A program made the translations under genes and the position numbers. The notes under the pieces are model-generated. The model was given only the letters and a program-made list of their open reading frames with translations. It did no database searches and was not told the origin of the DNA. From Lachnospiraceae bacterium (GTDB taxonomy: Bacteria; Bacillota; Clostridia; Lachnospirales; Lachnospiraceae): a stretch of DNA of 25,913 nucleotides. Positions 15,070-23,328 of the stretch are shown piece after piece (the stretch's first letter is position 1; each line of letters begins with the position of its first letter). Where the stretch lies: positions 1 to 25,913 of the forward strand of contig CAADYR010000147.1 of the NCBI GenBank assembly GCA_900753305.1. The letters run 5' to 3'.

Positions 15070-15544
15070 AACAGAAAAGAGTCTGCCATTTGATGTGGAA
15101 GAAATAGCAGGAAAGGTAATTGAACAGTCACTGGAGCAGGAAGGGTGTCCTTATGAAGTATCAGTAGATCTGCTGTTAACGGATAATGAAGGGATTCATG
15201 CGATGAACAGGGAATTCAGGGATATTGACCGTCCTACAGATGTATTGTCTTTTCCAAATGTAGACTACGAGAAACCTGCTGATTTTGAGGGAATTGAGCA
15301 GTATGCAGAAGATTACTTTGATCCCGAAACAGGGGAATTATGCTTGGGAGATATTGTGATCTCCATAGATAAAGTATATGAGCAGGCCCAAGAGTATGGA
15401 CATGCTCCATTAAGAGAGTTCGCGTTTCTGGTAGCTCACAGTATGCTTCATCTTTTGGGGTATGATCATATGGAACCACAGGAAGCAGAAGTTATGGAGC
15501 GTAAACAGGAGGAGATTCTGGGCAAATTGGGGATTACGAGATAG
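15047..15544 (+). CDS. ybeY: rRNA maturation endonuclease YbeY
   Basis: 165 residues. Zinc-dependent endoribonuclease that matures the 3' end of 16S rRNA and takes part in ribosome quality control. The metal triad is HSMLHLLGYDH: His131, His135, His141 (H-x3-H-x5-H), preceded by RPTDVLSFP and LGDIVIS, both conserved. ATG15047 lies within the previous gene (23-base overlap), with GGAGAG (15031-15036) ten bases upstream, so the two genes are translationally coupled. Between the DVLSFP and LGDIVIS motifs there is a longer acidic insert (~75-97) common in clostridial YbeY (recollection). A downstream era or dgkA, usual in Bacillus, is absent; a flippase follows instead. Confidence 0.96.
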   Translation: MTFCVENETEKSLPFDVEEIAGKVIEQSLEQEGCPYEVSVDLLLTDNEGIHAMNREFRDIDRPTDVLSFPNVDYEKPADFEGIEQYAEDYFDPETGELCLGDIVISIDKVYEQAQEYGHAPLREFAFLVAHSMLHLLGYDHMEPQEAEVMERKQEEILGKLGITR

Positions 15545-15572
15545 TTAAGTTATAGATGTCCTGGAGGAGTAT

Positions 15573-17225
15573 ATGAAGAAGAAATCCAATTTTATCGTAC
15601 AGGGAGGAATTCTTGCCGCAGCAGGTATTTTATCCCGAATTATAGGAATTGCAAGAAGATTTCCTATGGAACATATCATAGGAGATGTGGGAAACGGTTA
15701 TTATTCGGCAGCGTATGAAGTATATTCCATAATGCTTATAATATCCTGTTACAGTCTTCCACTTGCAGTTTCTAAGGTAGTTTCTGCCAAAATGAGTAAG
15801 AGACAGTACAAAAATGCGAATCGGGCTTTTCAATGTGCCATGATATTTGCTTTGGTGGCAGGTGGACTTACTTTTTTGATAGTAGAAGTTTTTGGTGACA
15901 TAATTGCATCCAAATTCATACTGGAACCTATGAGTGCTATGGCATTAAAAGTATTAGGACCGGCACTTCTGATCGTATCTGTTATGGGTGTATTCAGAGG
16001 ATACTTTCAGGGACTGGGTACTATGATGCCCACTGCGATATCTCAGATCATAGAGCAGATATTTGTATTGATAGCCAGTATTGCAGGTGCTTTTATCCTG
16101 TATAATCGGGGTGAAAAAGTCGGAGCATTGCTTCATAATGAAAATTATGCACCTTCTTATGGTGCTGCGGGTGCTTCTCTGGGACCGGTTATTGGTTCGC
16201 TGATAGGTTTGATCTTTCTGCTTATGGTATATCTTTCCTATCGAGGAAAATTCCAGAATCAGGTAAAGAAAGATGTAAACAGCACTGTAGACAGTTACCG
16301 GACTATTTTTAGACTGATCGTTTTGACAATTCTGCCCGTACTGTTAAGTTCTACAGTATATAATATTAGTAATATCATTGATATTCGTATTTATAATAGC
16401 GTAATGATCCAAAAAGGCATGCAGGATGTCAAAGCATATAACTGGGGAGTATACTCCGGTAAATACAGAGTTCTTGTAAATGTACCCATAGCATTGGCAA
16501 ATGCCATGTGTTCTTCTATTGTTCCGGTTTTGACTGGGCTGATTGTCAGAGAAGAATACAGACAGGCAAAAGAGAAAATAGGACAGGCAATGAGATTTAC
16601 TATGATCGTTGCGATTCCAAGTACAGTCGGACTGGCTATTTTGGCTCGACCTATTATTACAATGTTATTCCGGGGTGAGATTGATCTGGCTGTAAATCTG
16701 TTACATTTGGGTTCTGTATCAGTTATCTTTTATACTATGTCAACCCTGACAAACGGAGTATTGCAGGGAATTAACAGGATGAAAATTCCTGTAAGAAATG
16801 CATGTATCGCGCTGGTAGTGCATATTGCATTTTTGTATGCTGCTCTGGAAATGAATATGGGTATTCAGGCGGTAGTATATGCAAATATTCTGTTTGCGAT
16901 CATTGTATGCATTCTGAATCATGTAGCAATCCGCAAATATATCAGATATCGTCAGGAATATATAAAGACTTTTGCGATTCCTTTGGCAGCATCCGCAGTA
17001 ATGGGTGTATCAGTAGGAATTATCTATTGGCTGCTCAATAAAGCACTGGGGGGACTAAACAAAACATTAAGCAGTTTTATCATTGTTATGGTAGGAATCG
17101 TGATCGGAGCGGTTGTATATTTTGTTGCGCTGATTCTGTTAAAAGGTGTAGGAGAAGATGATCTCAGAAAAATGCCGGGAGGAAGAACCGTTCTTACAAT
17201 AGCAAAGAAGTGCAGACTTTTATAG
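15573..17225 (+). CDS. MurJ/SpoVB-type lipid flippase (MOP superfamily)
   Basis: 550 residues, about fourteen membrane segments, typical of MurJ/SpoVB polysaccharide transporters. The N-terminal signature GGILAAAGILSRIIGIARRFPM and the second RGYFQGLGTMMPTAISQIIEQI match the family (GxxxGxxxxR-type helices). These proteins move lipid-linked envelope precursors across the membrane: SpoVB for spore cortex, MurJ for lipid II. Sequence alone does not tell which; context with sporulation genes hints at SpoVB-like. Strong ribosome binding site GGAGGAG six bases before ATG15573. Last 20 residues are basic and cytoplasmic. Its 3' end is followed by an AT-rich 76-base gap with no clear terminator. Confidence 0.9.
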   Translation: MKKKSNFIVQGGILAAAGILSRIIGIARRFPMEHIIGDVGNGYYSAAYEVYSIMLIISCYSLPLAVSKVVSAKMSKRQYKNANRAFQCAMIFALVAGGLTFLIVEVFGDIIASKFILEPMSAMALKVLGPALLIVSVMGVFRGYFQGLGTMMPTAISQIIEQIFVLIASIAGAFILYNRGEKVGALLHNENYAPSYGAAGASLGPVIGSLIGLIFLLMVYLSYRGKFQNQVKKDVNSTVDSYRTIFRLIVLTILPVLLSSTVYNISNIIDIRIYNSVMIQKGMQDVKAYNWGVYSGKYRVLVNVPIALANAMCSSIVPVLTGLIVREEYRQAKEKIGQAMRFTMIVAIPSTVGLAILARPIITMLFRGEIDLAVNLLHLGSVSVIFYTMSTLTNGVLQGINRMKIPVRNACIALVVHIAFLYAALEMNMGIQAVVYANILFAIIVCILNHVAIRKYIRYRQEYIKTFAIPLAASAVMGVSVGIIYWLLNKALGGLNKTLSSFIIVMVGIVIGAVVYFVALILLKGVGEDDLRKMPGGRTVLTIAKKCRLL

Positions 17226-17301
17226 TGTATATAATATGAATAAAATATAAAAAATAAGCTGATACTATATCAAAATGCCATATTTCAAATGGAGGCTGAT
17301 G

Positions 17302-17913
17302 ATGAGTCGAGGATATAAGATTAGCTTATTTTTTGTATGTATGATTGTTTTAATTCTCATTGCACTGATTCTTATGAAACGTCATGGATTATATCAATTT
17401 GATGAGGAAAAACCATATATTGAAGAAATCAGAGAGGAACCGGATGTTACACAGGTACAGAATTCTGATATAAAGACAACCTGCGATACGCTGTGCCTTT
17501 ATGAGGATTTTGATAAAAAAGATGGCTCAGTTTCCTATCGGGAGTCAAAGATACAGGGAAAGTATATTGGTATGAATCGTGCACAGTTGGAAAAAGCATT
17601 GTGGGATGACAGTAAGATATTAAGTCTGGAAGATAAGGAAAAAGGATTTGAATCGCAGCATTTGGAACTTTTTTCAAAAGAAAGAGTGAAAATAGTACGT
17701 ATTTATGATACAACGCCACAGGCGTCAGGATACTATATAATGGCGGTAGATCATGAAATATGGATTTACCAGAGTGATCGGACAACCTTATATTTTAAGA
17801 CAGGGATTAAACTGTCACAGTTGCCGGAAACAGTACAAAGAGAAGTTATGCAGGGTAAATACATGGATTCAGAACTTGCTATTTATCATTTCTTGGAATC
17901 TTACAGTAGTTAG
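17302..17913 (+). CDS. Membrane-anchored BofC-like protein
   Basis: 203 residues from ATG17302 (GGAGG at 17291-17295, six bases upstream; an adjacent ATG17299 is too close). N-terminal single membrane segment (~7-24), then an extracytoplasmic domain. The C-terminal half (~120-203) with GYYIMAVDHEIWIYQ, a TGIKLSQLP segment and YHFLESY resembles the BofC C-terminal domain of forespore regulators that restrain SpoIVB signalling; this is from pattern recall, not alignment. The N-terminal part contains two cysteines (61, 65). It stands between a flippase and a flavoprotein, and no SpoIVB gene is present in the window. If the call is wrong, it is a lineage-specific exported protein. Confidence 0.6.
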   Translation: MSRGYKISLFFVCMIVLILIALILMKRHGLYQFDEEKPYIEEIREEPDVTQVQNSDIKTTCDTLCLYEDFDKKDGSVSYRESKIQGKYIGMNRAQLEKALWDDSKILSLEDKEKGFESQHLELFSKERVKIVRIYDTTPQASGYYIMAVDHEIWIYQSDRTTLYFKTGIKLSQLPETVQREVMQGKYMDSELAIYHFLESYSS

Positions 17914-17932
17914 AACAGAAAGGAAAAAAGAC

Positions 17933-19177
17933 ATGCCAGTCAGGATAGTGATTATCGGAGGAGGAGCCAGTGGTTTAGCAGCAGCGATCACAGCAGCAAG
18001 GCAAGACGCAGATGTTACCATATTGGAGCATAAGGATCGTGTTGGCAAAAAGATTCTTATGACAGGAAATGGGAAATGTAATCTGACGAATTTAAGCGAT
18101 TACCATGGCAAGTATTATGGAGAAAATATAAAGTCAATTTATGGGGTTTTGAGCCGTTTTACGCCCATGGATACGATAGAATTTTTTAAAGAAATCGGAT
18201 TGTATACAAAACAGAAAAAAGATGGCGGAATCTATCCGGTATCCGAACAGGCATCGGCAGTGCTGGATGTTTTGAGGACTACATGTGATCATTTAGGTGT
18301 AAAGACATTAACAGAATGTGAACCATCTAAAATTATTACAGGCAAGAATGGCGGAACAGTACAATATATTTATCAGAAAAAAGAGAAAAGACAGATTCCC
18401 TATGATAAACTGATTCTGGCAACAGGTGGACAGGCTGCTCCTGTATCAGGATCAGATGGTACAGGTTATCAGCTTGCCAGATCTCTGGGACATCATTTGA
18501 TCACACCCCTCCCTGCATTAGTACAGTTACGGTGTGAAGGAAATTATTTTAAATCCATATCCGGCGTCAGGGCACAGGCAGAACTTAATTTGTATATTAA
18601 TAAACAGCAGGCAGCCAGAGAAGAAGGAGAACTGCAGCTTACAGATTATGGTATTTCAGGAATACCGGTATTTCAGTTCAGCAGAATTGCAGCAAGAGCA
18701 ATAAAGGAAAAGAAACAGTGTGAGGTACATATTAATTTCCTGCCTTATCTGACTCGGGATGAACTTCAAAACCTGGAAAAAGAACAATATAAATTTGCAT
18801 ATAAAACTGTAGAAGAATTTTTAAGTGGAATTGTCAATAAAAAGATAGCTTCTCTGATGTGTAGAAGATATCAGATCAAACAGGATACTTTGCTTGGAAA
18901 AGTACAGGAAAAAACATTTAGAGAGTGCCTGAGGGAACTGACTGATTTCACAGTAACGGTAAAGGAAGCCAATCCTTTTGAAAATGCGCAGGTTTGCTGT
19001 GGAGGAATTCCCTTGTCTGAGGTTACGGATAATCTGGAATCCAAATATAATACTGGTGTATATATTACAGGGGAATTACTGGACTGTGATGGTATTTGCG
19101 GAGGATATAATCTGCAATGGGCATGGGCGACAGGAATTCTTGCAGCGAGAGATTGTGTAGCAGTGATAAAGCAATAA
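17933..19177 (+). CDS. HI0933-family FAD-dependent oxidoreductase
   Basis: 414 residues. N-terminal FAD-binding dinucleotide motif IVIIGGGASGLAAAI (~4-20), the family signature KKILMTGNGKCNLTN (~39-53), and C-terminal GELLDCDGICGGYNLQWAWATG, which are diagnostic of the HI0933/YhiN flavoprotein family (uncharacterised, aminoacetone oxidase-like annotation in some databases). Substrate unknown. ATG17933 follows AAAGG (17919-17923, nine bases); the frame extends upstream into the previous gene but that part has no family similarity. It is 20 bases after the BofC-like gene. Confidence 0.93.
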   Translation: MPVRIVIIGGGASGLAAAITAARQDADVTILEHKDRVGKKILMTGNGKCNLTNLSDYHGKYYGENIKSIYGVLSRFTPMDTIEFFKEIGLYTKQKKDGGIYPVSEQASAVLDVLRTTCDHLGVKTLTECEPSKIITGKNGGTVQYIYQKKEKRQIPYDKLILATGGQAAPVSGSDGTGYQLARSLGHHLITPLPALVQLRCEGNYFKSISGVRAQAELNLYINKQQAAREEGELQLTDYGISGIPVFQFSRIAARAIKEKKQCEVHINFLPYLTRDELQNLEKEQYKFAYKTVEEFLSGIVNKKIASLMCRRYQIKQDTLLGKVQEKTFRECLRELTDFTVTVKEANPFENAQVCCGGIPLSEVTDNLESKYNTGVYITGELLDCDGICGGYNLQWAWATGILAARDCVAVIKQ

Positions 19178-19201
19178 ACTAGCAGAAAGGTATAATTGTA
19201 A

Positions 19202-20845
19202 ATGATAGTTATAAATCAGGTAAAATCAGAAATACCATGGAATGGCAGCCGGCTGCATATCAAAGATATGATAGATTCTGGTGAAAATTTAAAAAAGAAG
19301 GCTGCGAAACAGTTACATATCAATCAGGCAGACATTCAGGCTGTATCTATTTTAAAACATTCTCTGGATGCACGTAAAAAGCCGCAGATATGGCAGGTCT
19401 ATTCGCTTGGAGTTACATTGGTCCATCCTGAACTGGAAGAAAAAACTGTAAAAAAATGTAAGGACAATAATGTGACACTTATGTCACAAAACAAATATGC
19501 ATTTCCCGGTACAGGTAAGAAAATAATGAAACATAGACCGGTAATAATCGGAATGGGGCCGGCGGGACTTTTCTGTGCTTATATGCTGGCACTGCATGGT
19601 TATAGACCCATTGTCCTTGAACGCGGATATGATGTTGACACCAGAACAAAAGCAGTAGAAGACTACTGGAACGGAGGAAAATTACAGCCGGATTCTAATG
19701 TACAGTTTGGTGAAGGTGGTGCAGGAACTTTTTCAGATGGTAAATTAAATACCCTTGTAAAAGATAAGTACGGACGTAACAAAGAAGTTATGAAAATATT
19801 TGTACAGGCGGGCGCTCCGGAAGAAATCCTGTATGAAAGTAAACCTCATATTGGAACAGATATTTTGAAAAAAGTCGTTGCAAATATGAGAGAAACGATC
19901 AAACGCAATGGAGGTACCGTTAGATTTGGCAGTCAGGTTACCGGATTTAAGACAGAAAATAATAAAATTACAGGTGTTATAATTAATGCAAGCGAAATAA
20001 TCGATACAGAACATGTTGTGCTTGCGATTGGACACAGTGCCAGAGATACTTTTGAGTATTTGCTGAGTCAGAATATTTCCATGGAAGCTAAATCATTTGC
20101 AGTGGGAATGAGGGTAGAACATCCTCAGCAAATGATCAATGAGGCAATGTACGGGGCAGAACATGCTGCAGAGCTTCCGGCGGCACCATATAAATTAACG
20201 GCAAAGACAAGTTATGACCGGGGAGTATATTCGTTCTGCATGTGTCCGGGTGGCTATGTTGTGAATGCATCCAGTGAACAGGGAAGAATTGCAGTGAATG
20301 GTATGAGCTATTCGGATAGAGCCAGTCATAATGCCAACAGTGCCATCATAGTTACTGTAACACCGAAGGATTATGGCGAGGATGGATCTCTGGCGGGTGT
20401 GGCTTTTCAACGCAAATTGGAAGAGAAGGCATATCAGGCAGGCATGGGTAAAGTACCTGTGCAATATTATAAGGATTATAAGGAAAACTGCAGATCACAG
20501 GAAAATAAAGATAAGAACCAGCCTTGTATAAAAGGACAGTTTATGTATTCGAATCTGCGTGGAATTTTCCCGGATGAATGTGAAAAGGCTTTTATAGAAG
20601 GAATGGAACACTTTAACAGGATCATTCCCGGATTTGCGGGAGATGATGCGATACTGGCAGGAGTGGAGAGCAGGACTTCTTCACCGGTGAGAATTCATAG
20701 AAACGAGAATTTGCAGAGTCCTTCGCTTGAAGGTATGTATCCATGTGGAGAGGGCGCTGGCTATGCCGGCGGAATTACATCTGCTGCCATGGATGGAATG
20801 TATGTAGCAGAACAGATAGCCGCGAATTATTCCCCACTTGCATAA
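19202..20845 (+). CDS. FAD-dependent dehydrogenase, COG2509-type
   Basis: 547 residues. A ~105-residue N-terminal domain (MIVINQVKSEIPWNGSR...) of unknown role precedes the FAD domain with VIIGMGPAGLFCAYMLALHG (~114-133), GGKLQPDSNVQFGEGGAGTF, DGKLNTLVKD and the C-terminal ESRTSSPVRI and CGEGAGYAGGITSAAMDG. This pattern is that of uncharacterised FAD-dependent proteins common in Clostridia and Bacteroidetes. It is not a paralogue of the preceding flavoprotein apart from the FAD fold. It follows it by 24 bases with AAAGG (19186-19190) eleven bases before ATG19202. Reaction unknown. Confidence 0.92.
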   Translation: MIVINQVKSEIPWNGSRLHIKDMIDSGENLKKKAAKQLHINQADIQAVSILKHSLDARKKPQIWQVYSLGVTLVHPELEEKTVKKCKDNNVTLMSQNKYAFPGTGKKIMKHRPVIIGMGPAGLFCAYMLALHGYRPIVLERGYDVDTRTKAVEDYWNGGKLQPDSNVQFGEGGAGTFSDGKLNTLVKDKYGRNKEVMKIFVQAGAPEEILYESKPHIGTDILKKVVANMRETIKRNGGTVRFGSQVTGFKTENNKITGVIINASEIIDTEHVVLAIGHSARDTFEYLLSQNISMEAKSFAVGMRVEHPQQMINEAMYGAEHAAELPAAPYKLTAKTSYDRGVYSFCMCPGGYVVNASSEQGRIAVNGMSYSDRASHNANSAIIVTVTPKDYGEDGSLAGVAFQRKLEEKAYQAGMGKVPVQYYKDYKENCRSQENKDKNQPCIKGQFMYSNLRGIFPDECEKAFIEGMEHFNRIIPGFAGDDAILAGVESRTSSPVRIHRNENLQSPSLEGMYPCGEGAGYAGGITSAAMDGMYVAEQIAANYSPLA

Positions 20846-20905
20846 TGATATAACTTGCTTTAAAATAAAAATCATTAGTATGGACAATTATGGAGGCTTA
20901 TAAAA

Positions 20906-21760
20906 GTGGATGACTTACGTAGTAAATTAAAAGATAAAAAAAGAGTGGTTGTAAAGATTGGTTCTTCTTCTTTACAGCATCCTGAAACAGGAGATCTTGA
21001 TTATATAAAAATGGATATTCTGGTACGTGAATTATGTAATATCAGAAATCAGGGAAAAGATGTTATACTGGTAACTTCCGGTGCAATTGCGTGCGGAAGA
21101 AAGGCAGTGCATATTCCAAAACCCGATACAATTGCACAGAAACAGGCTTGTGCTGCGATCGGACAGGCACAGCTTATGACAACGTATCAGAGAATCTTCT
21201 CAGAGTATGGTCATCTGGCAGCCCAGATATTAATGACAAGAAATACAATTGTTGCAGATCTGAATCGTTATAATGCACATAATACGTTTAGCGAACTGTT
21301 GAATTTGGGCGTCATTCCGGTTGTAAATGAGAATGATACGATCTCAACATTTGAAATTGAGGATGTAATAGGCGATAATGATACGTTATCGGCAATTGTT
21401 ACTGCATTGACTGGGGCTGATCTGCTGATTCTGTTATCAGATATTGATGGATTATATACAGATGATCCGCATAAGAATCCAAATGCCCAGTTTATAAACA
21501 GAGTGGACAGTCTTACGGATGAACTGATCAGTATGGGAAAAGGTACAACAGGAAGTGACAGTGGTACAGGTGGTATGGAAACGAAACTGACTGCTGCCAG
21601 AATTGCTACTTATTCCGGTGCTGATATGGTAATTGCCAATGGAAAAGATGTAAGAGTTATTCACCGTATTATGGAAGGCAGAAATTACGGAACTATTTTT
21701 AAGGCAAATAAAAATGATGATTTTGACTTTGCCGAATTTGTAGACAATCTACATAAATAG
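20906..21760 (+). CDS. proB: Glutamate 5-kinase (short form)
   Basis: 284 residues from GTG20906, with GGAGG (20892-20896) nine bases upstream. First step of proline synthesis: ATP phosphorylates glutamate to gamma-glutamyl phosphate. Amino acid kinase domain with VVVKIGSSSL (~13-22), VTSGAIACGR, VNENDTIS, LLSDIDGLYTDDP and GTGGMETKLTAA. It stops at the end of the kinase domain, so the C-terminal PUA domain of E. coli ProB (367 aa) is absent, as in many Firmicutes; feedback control by proline may differ. proA lies 1.6 kb downstream, after three folate-related genes. Confidence 0.97.
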   Translation: MDDLRSKLKDKKRVVVKIGSSSLQHPETGDLDYIKMDILVRELCNIRNQGKDVILVTSGAIACGRKAVHIPKPDTIAQKQACAAIGQAQLMTTYQRIFSEYGHLAAQILMTRNTIVADLNRYNAHNTFSELLNLGVIPVVNENDTISTFEIEDVIGDNDTLSAIVTALTGADLLILLSDIDGLYTDDPHKNPNAQFINRVDSLTDELISMGKGTTGSDSGTGGMETKLTAARIATYSGADMVIANGKDVRVIHRIMEGRNYGTIFKANKNDDFDFAEFVDNLHK

Positions 21761-21787
21761 AAGATTGAAAGGCAAGGTTAGTTATTT

Positions 21788-22009
21788 ATGAATATGCAGG
21801 AGAGAATCAACAGGATCAATGAACTGTATCACAAATCCCAGGCGGAAGGATTGACGGATGAGGAAAAAGTTGAACAGGCAAAGCTGAGAGCAGAATATAT
21901 TGCCAGTGTTCGAAATAATCTTAAGAGCCAGCTTGATAATATGTCAATTCAGGAACCGGATGGAACCATTGTGAATCTTGGGGAGAAGTACGGCCATAAA
22001 GGACATTAG
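21788..22009 (+). CDS. DUF896 family protein
   Basis: 73 residues: helical N-terminal RINELYHKSQAEGLTDEEKVEQ, then RAEYIASVRNNLKSQLDN and a short tail ending in GEKYGHKGH. This matches the DUF896 family (B. subtilis YnzC, in the SOS yneA operon). Function unknown. ATG21788 has AAGG (21774-21777) about ten bases upstream; ATG21794 (two residues later) is an alternative. It is 27 bases after proB and eight before the 5-FCL gene. Confidence 0.88.
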   Translation: MNMQERINRINELYHKSQAEGLTDEEKVEQAKLRAEYIASVRNNLKSQLDNMSIQEPDGTIVNLGEKYGHKGH

Positions 22010-22026
22010 AGAAAGGCATGAAGCAG

Positions 22027-22608
22027 ATGAAGACAAAACAGGAAATCAGACAAGAAATCCTGACATTTAGAAACCAGATGGAACTGAGTGAAGTCACAGA
22101 CAGAAGCAGGCAGATTATCCAGCAGGTAGTAAGAACACCGGAATATGAAGAAGCAGAACATGTTCTGCTATATGCAGATTATCGGCATGAGGTTATGACA
22201 AAAGAGTTATTTGATGATGCTATTCTGAAAAAGAAAAAGGTGTATTTCCCCAAAACATGTGCTGCCAATTGCAGTATGGAATTCTATCAGGTCGTTTCGG
22301 TAAAACAGTTAGAAAAAGGTTATAAGGGAATTCTGGAGCCTAAAGCAGAGGAATCGGCAAAATATTCATTCCATCAGGAAGAAGATACATTGATGGTTTT
22401 GCCGGGCGTTGCATTTGGAACGGACGGATACCGTATAGGATATGGGAAAGGCTATTATGACAGATATTTGCAGGACAAAAGGCAGATAACGCTTATGGCA
22501 CTGGCGTTTGCAGGACAGATTGTAGAACCGTTTGAACATGGGCAGTATGATGTGAAAATGGATAAAATAGTAACAGAAAAAATTATATATTCTTTCCTGA
22601 GAGTATAG
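22027..22608 (+). CDS. 5-formyltetrahydrofolate cyclo-ligase
   Basis: 193 residues. Converts 5-formyl-THF (folinate) to 5,10-methenyl-THF with ATP, recycling a stored folate form. Family motifs: basic N-terminal helix (KTKQEIRQEILTFRNQM), LPGVAFGTDGYRIGYGKGYYDRYL (P-loop-like ligand loop, split here over ~131-154) and the C-terminal ALAFAGQIVE. ATG22027 is chosen because AAAGG (22012-22016) is ten bases upstream; the earlier ATG22018 is only one base from the AAAGG. Called fau/ygfA/yqgN in other species. Sits directly before thyX, which consumes methylene-THF. Confidence 0.95.
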   Translation: MKTKQEIRQEILTFRNQMELSEVTDRSRQIIQQVVRTPEYEEAEHVLLYADYRHEVMTKELFDDAILKKKKVYFPKTCAANCSMEFYQVVSVKQLEKGYKGILEPKAEESAKYSFHQEEDTLMVLPGVAFGTDGYRIGYGKGYYDRYLQDKRQITLMALAFAGQIVEPFEHGQYDVKMDKIVTEKIIYSFLRV

Positions 22609-22634
22609 CATTTTAGAAAGGCATGGTTATTAAA

Positions 22635-23306
22635 ATGAATAAAATAAAAGCAACTTATGAAATACTGACTCCAATTTCAGAGGGAGGAATCCGTGAATTA
22701 CAGCACATCGAAAAAATAGGAAGAGTATGCTATAAAAGTGAAGACTATATTACAGAAGATGGTGAATCTGCTAAAAAATTTGTAGCAATGCTGATCCGCA
22801 ATGGACATGAGGCAATGATCGAACATTCCTTTTTATCAGTTAAATTTACTGTAGACAGAGGAGTCAGCCATGAACTGGTGCGCCACAGAATTGCATCTTT
22901 TGCTCAGGAAAGTACAAGATACTGTAATTATGCAAAGGATAAGTTTGGCGCTGAGTGCGCATTTATTGATCTGGAGCCTGGCATTATGCTGGATAACAAG
23001 ATGAAGAAGATGTCTGCGGAAGAGATAGCACTGGTCCTTGCAGAATGGAAGAGCGCAATGGAGGACGCAGAACGCCATTATATGAAATTACTGGAGCTGG
23101 GTGCCACACCACAGATCGCAAGAGCAGTATTGCCTAACAGTACAAAGACAGAAATTACAGTTTCTGCTAATTACCGTGAGTGGCGCAACTTCTTCAAATT
23201 ACGAGTGCCGGCGGATGTACATCCACAAATGAGGGAAGTAACCATTCCATTGCTGAAAGAATTGAAGGGAATGATTCCTGTTATTTTTGATGACATTGAA
23301 GTATAG
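22635..23306 (+). CDS. thyX: Flavin-dependent thymidylate synthase ThyX
   Basis: 223 residues. Makes dTMP from dUMP using methylene-THF as carbon source and FAD/NADPH as reductant. The ThyX signature RHRxxSxxxxSxR is present as R83-H84-R85 ... Ser88 ... Ser93-Thr94-Arg95 (RHRIASFAQESTR), and the substrate-binding region ISGNxR-like ANYREWRNFFKLR appears at ~185-197. ATG22635 is thirteen bases from AAAGG; ATG22623 is adjacent to it (one base) and unlikely. In ThyX organisms, THF rather than DHF is released, reducing dependence on DHFR. No thyA is visible in the window. Confidence 0.96.
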   Translation: MNKIKATYEILTPISEGGIRELQHIEKIGRVCYKSEDYITEDGESAKKFVAMLIRNGHEAMIEHSFLSVKFTVDRGVSHELVRHRIASFAQESTRYCNYAKDKFGAECAFIDLEPGIMLDNKMKKMSAEEIALVLAEWKSAMEDAERHYMKLLELGATPQIARAVLPNSTKTEITVSANYREWRNFFKLRVPADVHPQMREVTIPLLKELKGMIPVIFDDIEV

Positions 23307-23328
23307 AACAATTGAGGAGGAGATAAGG

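Noticed and set aside
17753..17932. 60-residue N-terminal extension of the HI0933-type flavoprotein
   Set aside because: It overlaps the coding region of the BofC-like gene in another frame, and the FAD motif begins right after ATG17933 as is usual for the family.
20846..20905. T-box or other leader controlling proB
   Set aside because: The 60-base gap is too short for a T-box; a TTGCTT / TAGTAT pair has a 15-base spacer and is not convincing.
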